A stretch of DNA of 64,000 bases from an uncultured Paracoccaceae bacterium (lineage in GTDB: Bacteria; Pseudomonadota; Alphaproteobacteria; Rhodobacterales; Rhodobacteraceae). The translations under genes and the position numbers were made by a program. Positions 50,835 to 60,006 of the stretch are shown piece by piece. The stretch is taken from the NCBI GenBank assembly GCA_947503775.1, contig CANNFE010000001.1:186001-250000 (forward strand). The letters run 5' to 3'. Position 1 is the first letter of the stretch; every line of letters begins with the position of its first letter. Below the pieces are notes generated by a model. The model ran no database searches, was not told the origin of the DNA, and was given only the letters and a program-made list of their open reading frames with translations.

Positions 50835-52148
50835 CTAGACTGCGACAACAAGGTCCACCTTGAGCCCGCCGAGATCCTCGCTTTGGCCCAGACGCAAGAG
50901 CCCGCCATGGGACCGGGCGACATCTGCAGCGATGGCAAGGCCGAGCCCGACGCCGCCGCCTTCGTTCTGGTTGCGCGCGGGATCGAGGCGCGAGAACGGC
51001 TTGAGCGCCTCCTCGCGCTCGGCCTCGGGGATGCCGGGGCCGTCATCCTCGACCGTCAGGCGCAGGGCGCGGTCGGTCAGCGCGTAGCTGAGCCGGATGC
51101 GGCTGGCAAAGCGGTCGGCATTGGTAATGAGGTTGCCGATCGCGCGGCGGATGGCGAGGGCGTTCATCGGCACCCTGCCCTCGCCCTCCATCCGGCCCAG
51201 CGAGACGGGGCGGCCCGCGCGGGTGGCATCGGCGTGGAGCGCCTCGACAAAGCTGCGCGGATCGACCGGCTCCCGGCCATCGGCGGCGACGCCGCGGGCG
51301 AAATCGAGATAACCGTCGAGCATGTCCTGCATTTCCTGCACGTCGCGTTTGAGAGGCTCTACCTCCTCATCCTCCAGCATCGACAGGCCCAGCTTGAGCC
51401 GCGTCAGCGGCGTGCGCAGATCGTGGCTGACGCCCGAGAGCATCATGGTACGCTGCTGGATCTGCCGTTCGATCCGCCCGCGCATGTCGAGAAAGGCGTT
51501 GCCCGCCGCCCGCACCTCGGTCGCGCCTGAGGGGGTGTAGCGGGTCAGCCGCCCGCGCCCGTAATCGGTCGCCGCATTGGCCAGCCGATTGATGGGGCGC
51601 AGCTGGTTGCGCAGGAAGACGGCCGAGACCAGCGTCATCAGTCCGCCGAGTACGACCATGACGACGAGAAGCTGATGCGGGTTGGAGGCCGAGACGCGGC
51701 GGCGCGAGAAGGACACCTGAAGCGGGCCGCGAGAGGTGCCCAGCCAGACATAGACGCGCCGGTTGACCGTGACATCGGCGGCGAGCAAATCCGGCAGGCC
51801 CCGGCGCAGGGTCGCGATGACGGCCCGGCCCGACAGATCGAGGGACCGGAACCGGTCCTGCGCGGGGATGTCCGCGGCCGGAAGCTCGATCTCGAAATCG
51901 AGCGGATCGGCCACCGAATTGGCGGCCGGGCGCGCGCGGCCGGGCGGCGCCCCTTCCAGCGTTTCGGTCAGGTGCCGCAGCTCGAGCACGATGGAGCGGG
52001 TCATCTGCTCGGTCACGTCGGCGAAGTGGCGCTGGATGAACACGACCGAGATTGCCAGTTGCAGCGTCAGCACCGGCAGGACAAGGATAAGGGCAGCCCG
52101 GCCATAGAGGCTGCGCGGCATGTAGTGCTTGAGCCAGCCAAAGAACAT
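50835..52148 (-). CDS. EnvZ-type sensor histidine kinase
   Basis: 437 residues from MFFGWLKHYMPRSLYGRA. Two membrane helices (AALILVLPVLTLQLAISVVF; LLVVMVVLGGLMTLVSAVFL) flank a periplasmic region of about 130 residues. HAMP domain (LRPINRLANAATDYGRGR), HisKA box GVSHDLRTPLTRLKLGL and HATPase (IGNLITNADRF; EDDGPGIPEAER; GGVGLGLAIAAD) follow. No response-regulator gene is adjacent in the window, so its partner is elsewhere. It is divergent from the metallo-hydrolase gene with 37 nt between starts. Confidence 0.88.
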   Translation of the reverse strand: MFFGWLKHYMPRSLYGRAALILVLPVLTLQLAISVVFIQRHFADVTEQMTRSIVLELRHLTETLEGAPPGRARPAANSVADPLDFEIELPAADIPAQDRFRSLDLSGRAVIATLRRGLPDLLAADVTVNRRVYVWLGTSRGPLQVSFSRRRVSASNPHQLLVVMVVLGGLMTLVSAVFLRNQLRPINRLANAATDYGRGRLTRYTPSGATEVRAAGNAFLDMRGRIERQIQQRTMMLSGVSHDLRTPLTRLKLGLSMLEDEEVEPLKRDVQEMQDMLDGYLDFARGVAADGREPVDPRSFVEALHADATRAGRPVSLGRMEGEGRVPMNALAIRRAIGNLITNADRFASRIRLSYALTDRALRLTVEDDGPGIPEAEREEALKPFSRLDPARNQNEGGGVGLGLAIAADVARSHGGLLRLGQSEDLGGLKVDLVVAV

Positions 52149-52185
52149 GACGACAGGCTTAGCCGGGCTTGGCGCAAGGGGAAAG

Positions 52186-53097
52186 ATGCAGATGACAGAT
52201 GCAGGCCGTCCCGCCGCAGGAGAGAGCGTCGACATCGCGCCGGGGATCCGCCGGATCGTGGCGCCCAACCCGTCGCCGATGACGTTCTGGGGCACGAACA
52301 CCTATCTGATCGGCGGGGCCGATCTGGCCGTGGTCGATCCCGGCCCGGGTGATCCCGCGCATCTGGAGGCGCTGTTGGCCGCGATCGGGCCCGGCCAGCG
52401 GATCAGTCATATCCTCGTCACCCATTCGCACATCGATCACTCGCCTTTGGCCCGGCCCCTGTCAGAGCGGACGGGCGCGCCGGTCCTGGCCTTCGGTCCC
52501 AGCGAGGCCGGGCGGCGCCCGGTGATGACGCGGCTCGCCAAAGAGGGTCTGGCGGGCGGCGGCGAAGGGGTGGATGCGGGGTTTGTCCCCGATCAGCGGC
52601 TTGCGGACGGGGCGCGTCTTTCGGGTCCGGATTGGGAGATCGAGGCGCTCCATACGCCTGGCCACCTGAGCAACCATCTGTGCTTTGCGGTCGGGGAGAT
52701 CCTGCTGACGGGCGATCATGTGATGGGCTGGGCGAGCTCGCTCGTCTCGCCGCCGGATGGGGATCTGACGGCCTTTATGGCCTCTTGCGAGAGGCTGCGG
52801 GGGCGGGCGGATCGGCTTTACCTTCCTGGCCACGGGGCGCCGATCCCGGAGCCGGCGGCGCGGCTGGCCTGGCTGATCGACCACCGGCAAGCGCGCGAGG
52901 CGCAGATCCGCGCGGCCCTGGCGGACGGCGCGCACCGGATCGCGGCGATCACGCGGGATGTCTATACCGACACGCCGGACGCCCTGATCCCTGCAGCAGA
53001 ACGGAACGTCTTTGCTCATCTCATTAATATGGTTGAGAGAAATATCGCCCGATGCGAGGGGCCGCTTGGGGTGGAGGCCCGGTTTGGTCTTGCCTGA
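52186..53097 (+). CDS. Metallo-beta-lactamase-fold hydrolase (LACTB2-like)
   Basis: 303 residues from the ATG at 52186, with AAGGGGAAAG before it. The metal motif is THSHIDHSPLA, with later His/Asp ligands in HTPGHLSNHLCF, LTGDHVMGWAS and LPGHGAPIPEPA. A C-terminal winged-helix-like domain follows, as in LACTB2/glyoxalase II relatives. It may be a thioesterase or nuclease. Divergent from the kinase gene; tRNA-Asn follows 70 nt after its stop. Confidence 0.87.
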   Translation: MQMTDAGRPAAGESVDIAPGIRRIVAPNPSPMTFWGTNTYLIGGADLAVVDPGPGDPAHLEALLAAIGPGQRISHILVTHSHIDHSPLARPLSERTGAPVLAFGPSEAGRRPVMTRLAKEGLAGGGEGVDAGFVPDQRLADGARLSGPDWEIEALHTPGHLSNHLCFAVGEILLTGDHVMGWASSLVSPPDGDLTAFMASCERLRGRADRLYLPGHGAPIPEPAARLAWLIDHRQAREAQIRAALADGAHRIAAITRDVYTDTPDALIPAAERNVFAHLINMVERNIARCEGPLGVEARFGLA

Positions 53098-53167
53098 AAC
53101 GCCGCGTCTTTTCCCGCACAAACCCTCTGGACGGGGCGAGCGGCCATTGTTATACGGCGCGGCGTGG

Positions 53168-53242
53168 TCCGGCGTAGCTCAGCGGTAGAGCAGTTGACTG
53201 TTAATCAATTGGTCGTAGGTTCGATCCCTACCGCCGGAGCCA
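53168..53242 (+). tRNA. tRNA-Asn (GTT)
   Basis: A 75-nt cloverleaf: acceptor TCCGGCG with CGCCGGA, discriminator G, encoded CCA, D-stem GCTC/GAGC, anticodon loop CTGTTAA with anticodon GTT, and T-loop TTCGATC. Confidence 0.96.
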
Positions 53243-53722
53243 ATTTCCCCTCAAGCTGCTGAAAATATGTGATTTTCGGATTTAGGGCCGAACGCATTTC
53301 GAAGCTACTGCGCTCGGCTGACACACAGATGTCGCAACGCGCGCGCGTCGGGCGAACAGGTCAGTCCATCGGTGTCCTTCATCAGGAGGGCATCCTGCGA
53401 TCCCAAACATACCTCTCGAGCCGATGTGTCAGTCGCTGCCCGAGCGGGATGCGCTGCACCCGGGGCGTCGATCCGATGAGACCGGATGGCACGATCGGCA
53501 ATGGCTGTCCTGCCGAGACGGTGTTTCACTGATAGGGATCGTGGTGCTTGCGAGGTGCTATTGCCTTTATCTTGCGCTGCACACAGAGCGGGAGTAGACG
53601 AAAGCCGCCTCGACGACCGGCGCTGCGACGGCCGAGCCGGCCGAGTGGCTCCGGGCAATTCCTGATATGCGGCGCGGGGGGGCCTTGAGCCCCTCCTCCG
53701 CCAAGACTGAAAGACGCTGCAG
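53243..53722. other. 480-bp interval after tRNA-Asn with no convincing gene
   Basis: Short open frames on both strands lack ribosome sites and family resemblance. It lies between the tRNA-Asn 3' end and the choline sulfatase gene, so decayed insertion remnants are possible, but I see no integrase, inverted repeat or direct repeat of the tRNA end. Confidence 0.4.
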
Positions 53723-55228
53723 ATGACCCGACCGAACCTTCTGATACTGATGGTGGATCAGCTCAATGGCACTCTTTTCCCCGATGGCCCTGCCGACTGG
53801 CTGCATGCGCCGAACCTCAAGGCGCTGGCGGCCAGATCGCGGCGGTTTCGCAACTGCTACACCGCCTCGCCGCTTTGTGCGCCGGGGCGGGCGTCGTTCA
53901 TGTCGGGCCTTTTGCCGAGCAGAACCCGCGTTTACGACAATGCGGCGGAGTTCGCCTCGGATATTCCGACCTATGCGCATCATCTGCGGCGGGCGGGGTG
54001 GCGCACGTGCCTCTCGGGCAAGATGCATTTCGTCGGTCCCGATCAGCTTCATGGCTTTGAGGAGCGTCTGACCACCGATGTCTATCCGGCCGATTTCGGA
54101 TGGACGCCGGATTATCGCAAGCCCGGCGAACGGATCGCGTGGTGGTATCACAATATGGGATCGGTCACGGGCAGCGGTGTGGCGGCGATCACCAACCAGA
54201 TGGAATACGATGACGACGTCGCCCATTTCGCGCGCCAGTGGCTTTACGATGCGGCGCGCCGGACGGACGATCGGCCCTGGTGCCTGACGGCCAGCTTCAG
54301 CCATCCCCATGATCCCTATGTGGCGCGCCAGGAGTTCTGGGATCTGTACGAGGACTGCGCGCATCTTGATCCGCCGGTGGCCGAGATGCCCTATGAGGCG
54401 CATGATCCCCATTCGCAGCGGATCCTGAATGCCAATGATCGCGGCAATTTCGAGGTTACGCGCGAGAATATCAGGCGGTCGCGCCGGGCGTATTTCGCCA
54501 ATATCTCGTATCTCGACGAGAAGATCGGCGGGCTACTTAAGACGCTGGAGGAGACGCGCCAGGAGGCCATCGTTCTCTTTGTGAGCGATCACGGCGACAT
54601 GCTGGGAGAGCGCGGCCTTTGGTACAAGATGAGCTTTCTGGAAGGATCGGCCCGGGTTCCGTTGATGATCTCGGCCCCGGGCATCGAGACGGGCCTTGAT
54701 CTGACCCCCGTCTCTAACATCGATGTCTGCCCCACGCTTTGTGATCTGGCCGGTGTCGATATGTCGGAGATCGCGCCCTGGACCACGGGCGAAAGCCTTG
54801 TGCCGCTGGGCCGGGGCCAGAGGCGAGAGAGCCCCGTGGCGATGGAATACGCGGCAGAGGGATCGTATGCGCCGCTGGTGGCTTTGCGGGACGGGCGCTG
54901 GAAATACACGCGCTGCCAGCTTGATCCCGAGCAGCTTTTCGATCTTGAGGCCGATCCGCATGAGCTGACCAATCTGGCGGACGATCCGGCCCATGCAGAG
55001 ACGCTGGCCCGGCTGCGTGCGGAGGCGGACAGGCGATGGGATCTCGATCGCTTTGACGCCGAGGTGCGCGAGAGCCAGGCCCGGCGCTGGATCGTCTACG
55101 AGGCCCTGCGGAAGGGCGGGTATTATCCCTGGGACTGGCAGCCGATCCGCAATGCCTCGGAGCGGTATATGCGCAATCACATGGATCTCAACGTGCTTGA
55201 AGAGACGCAGCGGGCGCCCAAGGACTGA
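53723..55228 (+). CDS. betC: Choline-sulfatase-type arylsulfatase family enzyme
   Basis: 501 residues. The formylglycine motif is PLCAPGRASFMSG (C-x-P-x-R), with the metal site at LILMVDQLNGTLFPDG and SDHGDMLGERGLW. The C-terminal region (YEALRKGGYYPWDW, then RYMRNHMDLN) resembles choline sulfatases. It cleaves choline-O-sulfate to choline and sulfate, feeding glycine betaine synthesis; the bet genes are not in the window. It needs a formylglycine-generating activity encoded elsewhere. A sulfatase of other specificity is possible. Confidence 0.87.
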   Translation: MTRPNLLILMVDQLNGTLFPDGPADWLHAPNLKALAARSRRFRNCYTASPLCAPGRASFMSGLLPSRTRVYDNAAEFASDIPTYAHHLRRAGWRTCLSGKMHFVGPDQLHGFEERLTTDVYPADFGWTPDYRKPGERIAWWYHNMGSVTGSGVAAITNQMEYDDDVAHFARQWLYDAARRTDDRPWCLTASFSHPHDPYVARQEFWDLYEDCAHLDPPVAEMPYEAHDPHSQRILNANDRGNFEVTRENIRRSRRAYFANISYLDEKIGGLLKTLEETRQEAIVLFVSDHGDMLGERGLWYKMSFLEGSARVPLMISAPGIETGLDLTPVSNIDVCPTLCDLAGVDMSEIAPWTTGESLVPLGRGQRRESPVAMEYAAEGSYAPLVALRDGRWKYTRCQLDPEQLFDLEADPHELTNLADDPAHAETLARLRAEADRRWDLDRFDAEVRESQARRWIVYEALRKGGYYPWDWQPIRNASERYMRNHMDLNVLEETQRAPKD

Positions 55229-55441
55229 CCCGCAGCGGCCCGTCTTGCGCCTGTCCGGCCCGGTGGCGGGCCGGTTCTGCAAGGGGGGCCACGCCGCGCG
55301 CCATGGCCGCGGTTCGGGCCGCATATCCACGCTTTTCATCGGTCTCACCCCGCAAGGGACGCGCCCAAATATTGCCTTGCATCCGGCCTCAGATGTAATA
55401 ACTGATAGAAACTGTAAGATATTGACGTCGAGGAGAGAGAG

Positions 55442-56470
55442 ATGTCCATCAGTTCAAGACTGGCTTCCACAACAATCGCAGCCGCGCTTGTCACCGGGGC
55501 GGCCGTCCCGGTCTATGCGGAGGGAGAGCTCAATCTCTACTCCTCCCGGCACTACGATACCGATGAACGGCTCTACTCTGACTTCGAAGAACAGACGGGC
55601 GTCACGATCAACAGGATCGAAGGCAATGCCGATGAGCTGATTGCCCGGATGGAAGCCGAGGGCGCGAACTCTCCCGCCGATATCCTGCTGACGGTCGACA
55701 CGTCCCGGCTTGAGCGCGCCAAGGATGCGGGGATCCTTCAGGCCATCGAATCCGACATTCTCGAGGCGCGGATCCCGGCCTATCTGCAGGATTCCGACAA
55801 TCAGTGGTTCGGCTTCTCCCAGCGCGCCCGGATCCTTTTTTATGACAAGAACGACGTGGAGAACCCGCCCCAGACCTATCAGGCGCTGGCCGATGATCAG
55901 TATGAGGGGATGGTCTGCATCCGGTCCTCGACCAACGTCTATTCCCAGACGATCCTCGCCGCGATCATCGAGCATCTTGGCGAAGAGGCCGCGCAGGAAT
56001 GGGCCGCCGGTGTGAGCGAGAACTTTGCCCGCGATCCGCAGGGCGGCGATACAGATCAGCTGCGCGGCATCGTCTCGGGCGAGTGCGACATCGCGATGTC
56101 CAACACCTATTACTTCGGACGGGCGATCCGGACGGATGTCGACGGCGTTTCGGCTGACATCGATCAGATCGGCTGGGTCTTTCCGAACCAGGACGATATC
56201 GGGGCGCATATGAACCTGTCGGGCGGCGGTGTCGCGGCCAACGCGCCGAACCGGGAGAATGCGATCCTGTTTCTTGAATATCTCGCCTCCGATCAGGCCC
56301 AGGAGTATTTCTCGGCCGGCAATGACGAATATCCAGCGGTTCCGGGCGTCGCGCTTAGCCCGTCGGTGGCCCAGCTTGGCTTTTTCAAGCCGGACGATGT
56401 CGATCTGAGTGCGGTTGCGAAAAACGTGCCTGCCGCCCAGCGGATTTTTAACGAAGTCGATTGGGAATAA
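55442..56470 (+). CDS. fbpA: Ferric iron ABC transporter substrate-binding protein
   Basis: 342 residues. A signal peptide (cleavage after VYAEG) precedes a periplasmic-binding fold opening ELNLYSSRHYDTDERLYSDFE. The iron-ligating tyrosine pair is in SNTYYFGRA, and the N-terminal tyrosine/histidine region SSRHYDTD fits class FbpA proteins. GAGGAGAGAGAG precedes the ATG. It delivers Fe(III) to the FbpB permease, encoded convergently 35 nt away. A strong terminator follows. Confidence 0.92.
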   Translation: MSISSRLASTTIAAALVTGAAVPVYAEGELNLYSSRHYDTDERLYSDFEEQTGVTINRIEGNADELIARMEAEGANSPADILLTVDTSRLERAKDAGILQAIESDILEARIPAYLQDSDNQWFGFSQRARILFYDKNDVENPPQTYQALADDQYEGMVCIRSSTNVYSQTILAAIIEHLGEEAAQEWAAGVSENFARDPQGGDTDQLRGIVSGECDIAMSNTYYFGRAIRTDVDGVSADIDQIGWVFPNQDDIGAHMNLSGGGVAANAPNRENAILFLEYLASDQAQEYFSAGNDEYPAVPGVALSPSVAQLGFFKPDDVDLSAVAKNVPAAQRIFNEVDWE

Positions 56471-56495
56471 GCGCAGCCCCGAACCAAGCGTCCGG

Positions 56496-56523
56496 GGGGC
56501 TCGGCTATGCCGGGCCCCTTTTT
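56496..56523 (+). terminator. Rho-independent terminator after fbpA, overlapping the fbpB stop
   Basis: GGGGCTCGGC and GCCGGGCCCC (10 bp, one U-G) with the loop TAT, then TTTTT. The loop and 5' arm hold the stop codon and last codons of the convergent fbpB. Confidence 0.85.
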
Positions 56524-58199
56524 CTGTCCGGCCGGGCAAGGCCGCGGCAAAGCAGGATCACAGGCAGCAGGCCGATGGCCGCGATCACCAAGCTGGGCAC
56601 GGCCGCGCCCTCCAGCCGCTCGTCCGAGGCGAGGCGGTAGGCCTGAACGGCCAGCGTGTCGTAGTTGAACGGGCGCATGATCAGGGTCGCCGGAAGCTCT
56701 TTCATGACATCGACAAAGACGATCAGCGCCCCGGTCAGAAGGCTGGGCAGCAGGATCGGGATGTGAACGCGCTGCAGTGTGCCCCAGATGCCGGTGCCCA
56801 GGACCCGGGCGGCGGCATCGACATTGGCGTTCACATTGGCGATGCCGCCTTCATAGGCGCCCAAGGCGGCGGCGAGAAAGCGGATCATATAGGCCATCGT
56901 CAGGGCGGCGATCGAGCCGGTTAGAAGAAGGCCCGTCGAGACACCAAACGTTGCGCGAATCCAGCCGTCCAGCGCGTTGTCAAAGGCCGCGAACGGCACC
57001 AGCAGGCCGACGGCGATGACGCCGCCTGGCACGGCGTAGCCCAGCCGCCCGATCTGGACCGCCGCGAGCGAGGCCTGGCCGGGGGAGAAGCGGTGCAGCG
57101 TGCCGAGGATGACCCCGGCCGCGATGGTCAGGGCCGATGCGACGCAGGCCAGCGTGACCGAGTTTCGGATGAAGCCAAGATACCGGCTGCTCAGCAGATC
57201 CTGCTCGGATCCGATGGCCATCGTCAGGAGCGCGATGATCGGGATGATGACGCCGAAGAGGACGGGGCAGACGCAGATCGCGAGGGCACCGTATTTCGCG
57301 GCGCCCTTTAGCCGTCTGCGCGAGGCCGGCTGCTTGCGGTTTGCGGATTGGCGCCCGCGCGTGCGGTTCATGCGCTCGAGCGAGGCGAGCAAGAGCGCGA
57401 AGGCCAGAAGGCCAAGCGAAAGCTGTGCGGCGGCGGCCCTGTCGGCCATGGTGAACCAGCTGGTGTAGATGCCGGTCGAAAAGGTCTGCACGCCGAAATA
57501 GGAGACCGTTCCGAAATCGGCGATCGTCTCCATCGCGACGAGCAGTCCTCCGGAGGCGATGGCTGGGCGCGCCATGGGCAGGGAGACGCCGATGAAGGCG
57601 CGAAACGGCGACTTTCCGAGGGCGCGGGCGGCTGTGTAGGTCGTGGCGCTTTGGGCCATGAAGGCGGCGCGGGACAGCAGGTAGACATACGGATAAAGCA
57701 CCAGCGCCAGAACGAACACCGCGCCGCCAAGCGAGCGGATTTCGGGAAACCAGTAGTCGCGGGGGCCCCATCCGGTCAGATCGCGCAGCACGGTTTGCAC
57801 GATGCCGGGATGGTCCAGAACATGGGTGTAGGCATAAGCCAGGACATAGGCGGGAAAGGCGAAGGGCAGCACCAGAGCGATCTCGAGGATCCGCCGTCCG
57901 GGGAAGTCCGACGAGACGACCAGCCAGGCCGTCGAGACCCCGATGACGATCGCGGTTGTCCCGACGAAAAGGACGAGCGCCAACGTCGTCACCGTATAGC
58001 GCGGCAGGACCGTCTCCATCAGATGGGAGATCGTGTCGACCGATCCCGAAAGGGCTGCGAGCACGACCGCGAGGCCGGGCAAAAGGCAGATCAGGGCGAT
58101 CGCGATTGCGCAGGCGCGCAGCAGTTTCAGCGGAAGACGCGCACCGAAGGCGCGCGGCTGGCGGGTCTTTTGGCTGATGTCGGTAAGCTCTGACGTCAT
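56505..58199 (-). CDS. fbpB: Ferric iron ABC transporter permease
   Basis: 564 residues from MTSELTDISQKTRQPRA. Twelve membrane segments in two fused permease halves; the EAA-like loops are GKSPFRAFIGVSLPMARPAIASG and VLGTGIWGTLQRVHIPILLPSLLTG. Fused permeases of this size are typical of FbpB. It imports Fe(III) with FbpA; the ATPase FbpC is not in the window. The stop codon lies in the fbpA terminator hairpin. Confidence 0.92.
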   Translation of the reverse strand: MTSELTDISQKTRQPRAFGARLPLKLLRACAIAIALICLLPGLAVVLAALSGSVDTISHLMETVLPRYTVTTLALVLFVGTTAIVIGVSTAWLVVSSDFPGRRILEIALVLPFAFPAYVLAYAYTHVLDHPGIVQTVLRDLTGWGPRDYWFPEIRSLGGAVFVLALVLYPYVYLLSRAAFMAQSATTYTAARALGKSPFRAFIGVSLPMARPAIASGGLLVAMETIADFGTVSYFGVQTFSTGIYTSWFTMADRAAAAQLSLGLLAFALLLASLERMNRTRGRQSANRKQPASRRRLKGAAKYGALAICVCPVLFGVIIPIIALLTMAIGSEQDLLSSRYLGFIRNSVTLACVASALTIAAGVILGTLHRFSPGQASLAAVQIGRLGYAVPGGVIAVGLLVPFAAFDNALDGWIRATFGVSTGLLLTGSIAALTMAYMIRFLAAALGAYEGGIANVNANVDAAARVLGTGIWGTLQRVHIPILLPSLLTGALIVFVDVMKELPATLIMRPFNYDTLAVQAYRLASDERLEGAAVPSLVIAAIGLLPVILLCRGLARPDRKRGPA

Positions 58200-58298
58200 T
58201 TGCGATGATGTAGAGAGACCGGCCCGCAAAGGCGACCGCTATTTTGCGCCAGTCTTGGATGGCTCTCTTGAGCGTGCCGGGTCGGGACGTCCTGGGGA

Positions 58299-59303
58299 CT
58301 AGTGGGCGTTCAGCCCGTTTCGTGGGTCAAATATGGTATGGACCCCCTTCCCCGCCTCCTTTGATCCGTAAAGAGCGCGATCGGCGTCCCGGAGCATCTG
58401 ATCGGAGGTCGGATGGTCGTAATTCATGCTTTGGGTGATCCCGATGCTTGCGGAGATCTTGCAGAAACTCCGTGCATTGGGGATCGGTGTCTCAATGCCG
58501 ACAATGATACGCGAGGCGATGACATCGAGCTTTTCGATGGTGATCGGCCCGGCAAAGAGGATGATGAATTCATCCCCCCCAACGCGGGCAAGCATGTCCC
58601 CGTCCCGCGTGACCCCGGCCAGGATCTGGGCGACATGCCTTAGGACCTGATCGCCGGCGGCGTGCCCTCTGGTATCGTTGACGGCCTTGAAGTGATCGAG
58701 ATCGATCAGCATCAGGGAGGTCGGTTCTTTTGCGGCAAGGCGCCTTTCAATCTCGGTGTCGAATTTTCGCCTGTTGCCCAGCCCGGTGAGCGTATCGGTG
58801 AGCGCGCGTGTCTCTGCGTCGACGATGGCGGTCTGAAGCTTGTCGTTGAGCTTGTTGACCTCGCCCACGACGGCGGTCTTTGCCTCGACAAGATAGAGCA
58901 TCTCGACGGCGAGATCCGTATGCGAAAAATCGCGCGAGATGAGGCCGTATTGGCGAACGGCGTCCACGATGCCGATGCCGAATGACAGATCCAGGATCGC
59001 GACATCGCTGCCGTCGAGTGGGCAAAAGACGCCCTTTAGCCGGACGCCCGGATCGTCGCGAAACCGCATATGGAGCTTTTTGCCCGCGGCGGCATGAAGC
59101 GCCTCGAACGACGGATCGATATCGGGGCGCAGGATCTCGATGAACGACAGAAGATCGCTGCCGATCAAAGGGGTGTCGAACCCGATCTTTGCGAGCGTTG
59201 GTCCGGTATGGATCATCTTGCCCGCCTGATCGACCGCGATATGAAACGGAGAGGTCTTGTCGAGCAATGCAAGCGTTGCAGGCAGGGTCACGGCATCCGT
59301 CAT
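58299..59303 (-). CDS. HNOBA-domain diguanylate cyclase
   Basis: 334 residues from MTDAVTLPATLALLDKTSPFH. Residues 1-150 resemble the haem-NO-binding-associated (PAS-like) domain that contacts H-NOX proteins (FHIAVDQAGKMIHTGPTL), followed by a short coiled coil (LNDKLQTAIVDAETRAL). The GGDEF domain carries GGDEF intact in RVGGDEFIILFAG and DLDHFKAVNDTRGH, so c-di-GMP synthesis is expected. It starts 1 nt after the H-NOX-like gene stop. Known H-NOX/cyclase pairs link nitric oxide to biofilm behaviour. Confidence 0.9.
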   Translation of the reverse strand: MTDAVTLPATLALLDKTSPFHIAVDQAGKMIHTGPTLAKIGFDTPLIGSDLLSFIEILRPDIDPSFEALHAAAGKKLHMRFRDDPGVRLKGVFCPLDGSDVAILDLSFGIGIVDAVRQYGLISRDFSHTDLAVEMLYLVEAKTAVVGEVNKLNDKLQTAIVDAETRALTDTLTGLGNRRKFDTEIERRLAAKEPTSLMLIDLDHFKAVNDTRGHAAGDQVLRHVAQILAGVTRDGDMLARVGGDEFIILFAGPITIEKLDVIASRIIVGIETPIPNARSFCKISASIGITQSMNYDHPTSDQMLRDADRALYGSKEAGKGVHTIFDPRNGLNAH

Positions 59304-59304
59304 G

Positions 59305-59880
59305 TCAAAGAGACACCGCCAGATTGAAGTCCCTGCCGGTGGAGAACTGATGCTCGTGCACTTGAACGGCAATGCCCGGACGATCCGGCGCGAGGGTCAG
59401 GACGGCAAGAACGCCGTAGTCATCGGCCATTCCGCGCAGCATTCCCAAAGCGACGTGAATGGCGCCGCGAAAATTCTCCTCGATCTCGATCCTGTATTCA
59501 CCCTCCCCCAGGGAGCGCAGTTCGAGCCCCGGAAACGTAAGGTCCGGAACGGCGAGCCGCGCCCAGTCCGGCAGATCATCGATCGAATGCAGAAAATCGT
59601 CGAAATCCTGGCCGCCGAACCGCAGCAGGCGGCGCAAGGAGGCGCGGTTCGGATGGGACACCAGATAGGTGCCGAGATCCTCAAGCAGACCGGCCCGGTC
59701 TTTTTCAAGATGCCGTGTCGCCGTATCGATCAGGGTCTCCGTCAAGGCGGGATCGTAAAGCCGAAGCGCATTGAATCCGCCTTCCGGCAAGGAGGTCAAA
59801 GCAGCAATCCCAGCCCAGGCAGGGCCCCCGTATGTGTCCTGAATAAAGCACTGGATTGCGCGATTTATGAGGCCATGCAT
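59305..59880 (-). CDS. H-NOX-like (haem NO-binding) protein apparently lacking the haem-ligand histidine
   Basis: 191 residues. The N-terminus MHGLINRAIQCFIQDTYG is classic H-NOX. In an ungapped alignment from memory with Thermoanaerobacter H-NOX, the helix bearing the proximal His (FLMMMDEVHLQL) corresponds to FLHSIDDLPDWA, putting Pro where the His should be. The YxSxR haem-propionate motif aligns with EENFR, keeping only Arg. The protein may not bind haem in the usual way, or may use another His such as in YLVSHPNR or FLHS. It is coupled to the diguanylate cyclase downstream. Confidence 0.82.
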   Translation of the reverse strand: MHGLINRAIQCFIQDTYGGPAWAGIAALTSLPEGGFNALRLYDPALTETLIDTATRHLEKDRAGLLEDLGTYLVSHPNRASLRRLLRFGGQDFDDFLHSIDDLPDWARLAVPDLTFPGLELRSLGEGEYRIEIEENFRGAIHVALGMLRGMADDYGVLAVLTLAPDRPGIAVQVHEHQFSTGRDFNLAVSL

Positions 59881-60006
59881 GACCGGCTCCGATCTCGTGT
59901 CGGCGGGTTATGGCATCGCATTCGTTAATAAAGTGCTGATGGGGGGTAGAGAGATGTCTGTTGCCCCCAAAGATGCGGCGGTCCCCCGGCCGCAGCCCGG
60001 CCGGGA

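Noticed and set aside
53243-53722. Small genes in the interval after tRNA-Asn
   Set aside because: The open frames lack ribosome sites and plausible protein patterns.
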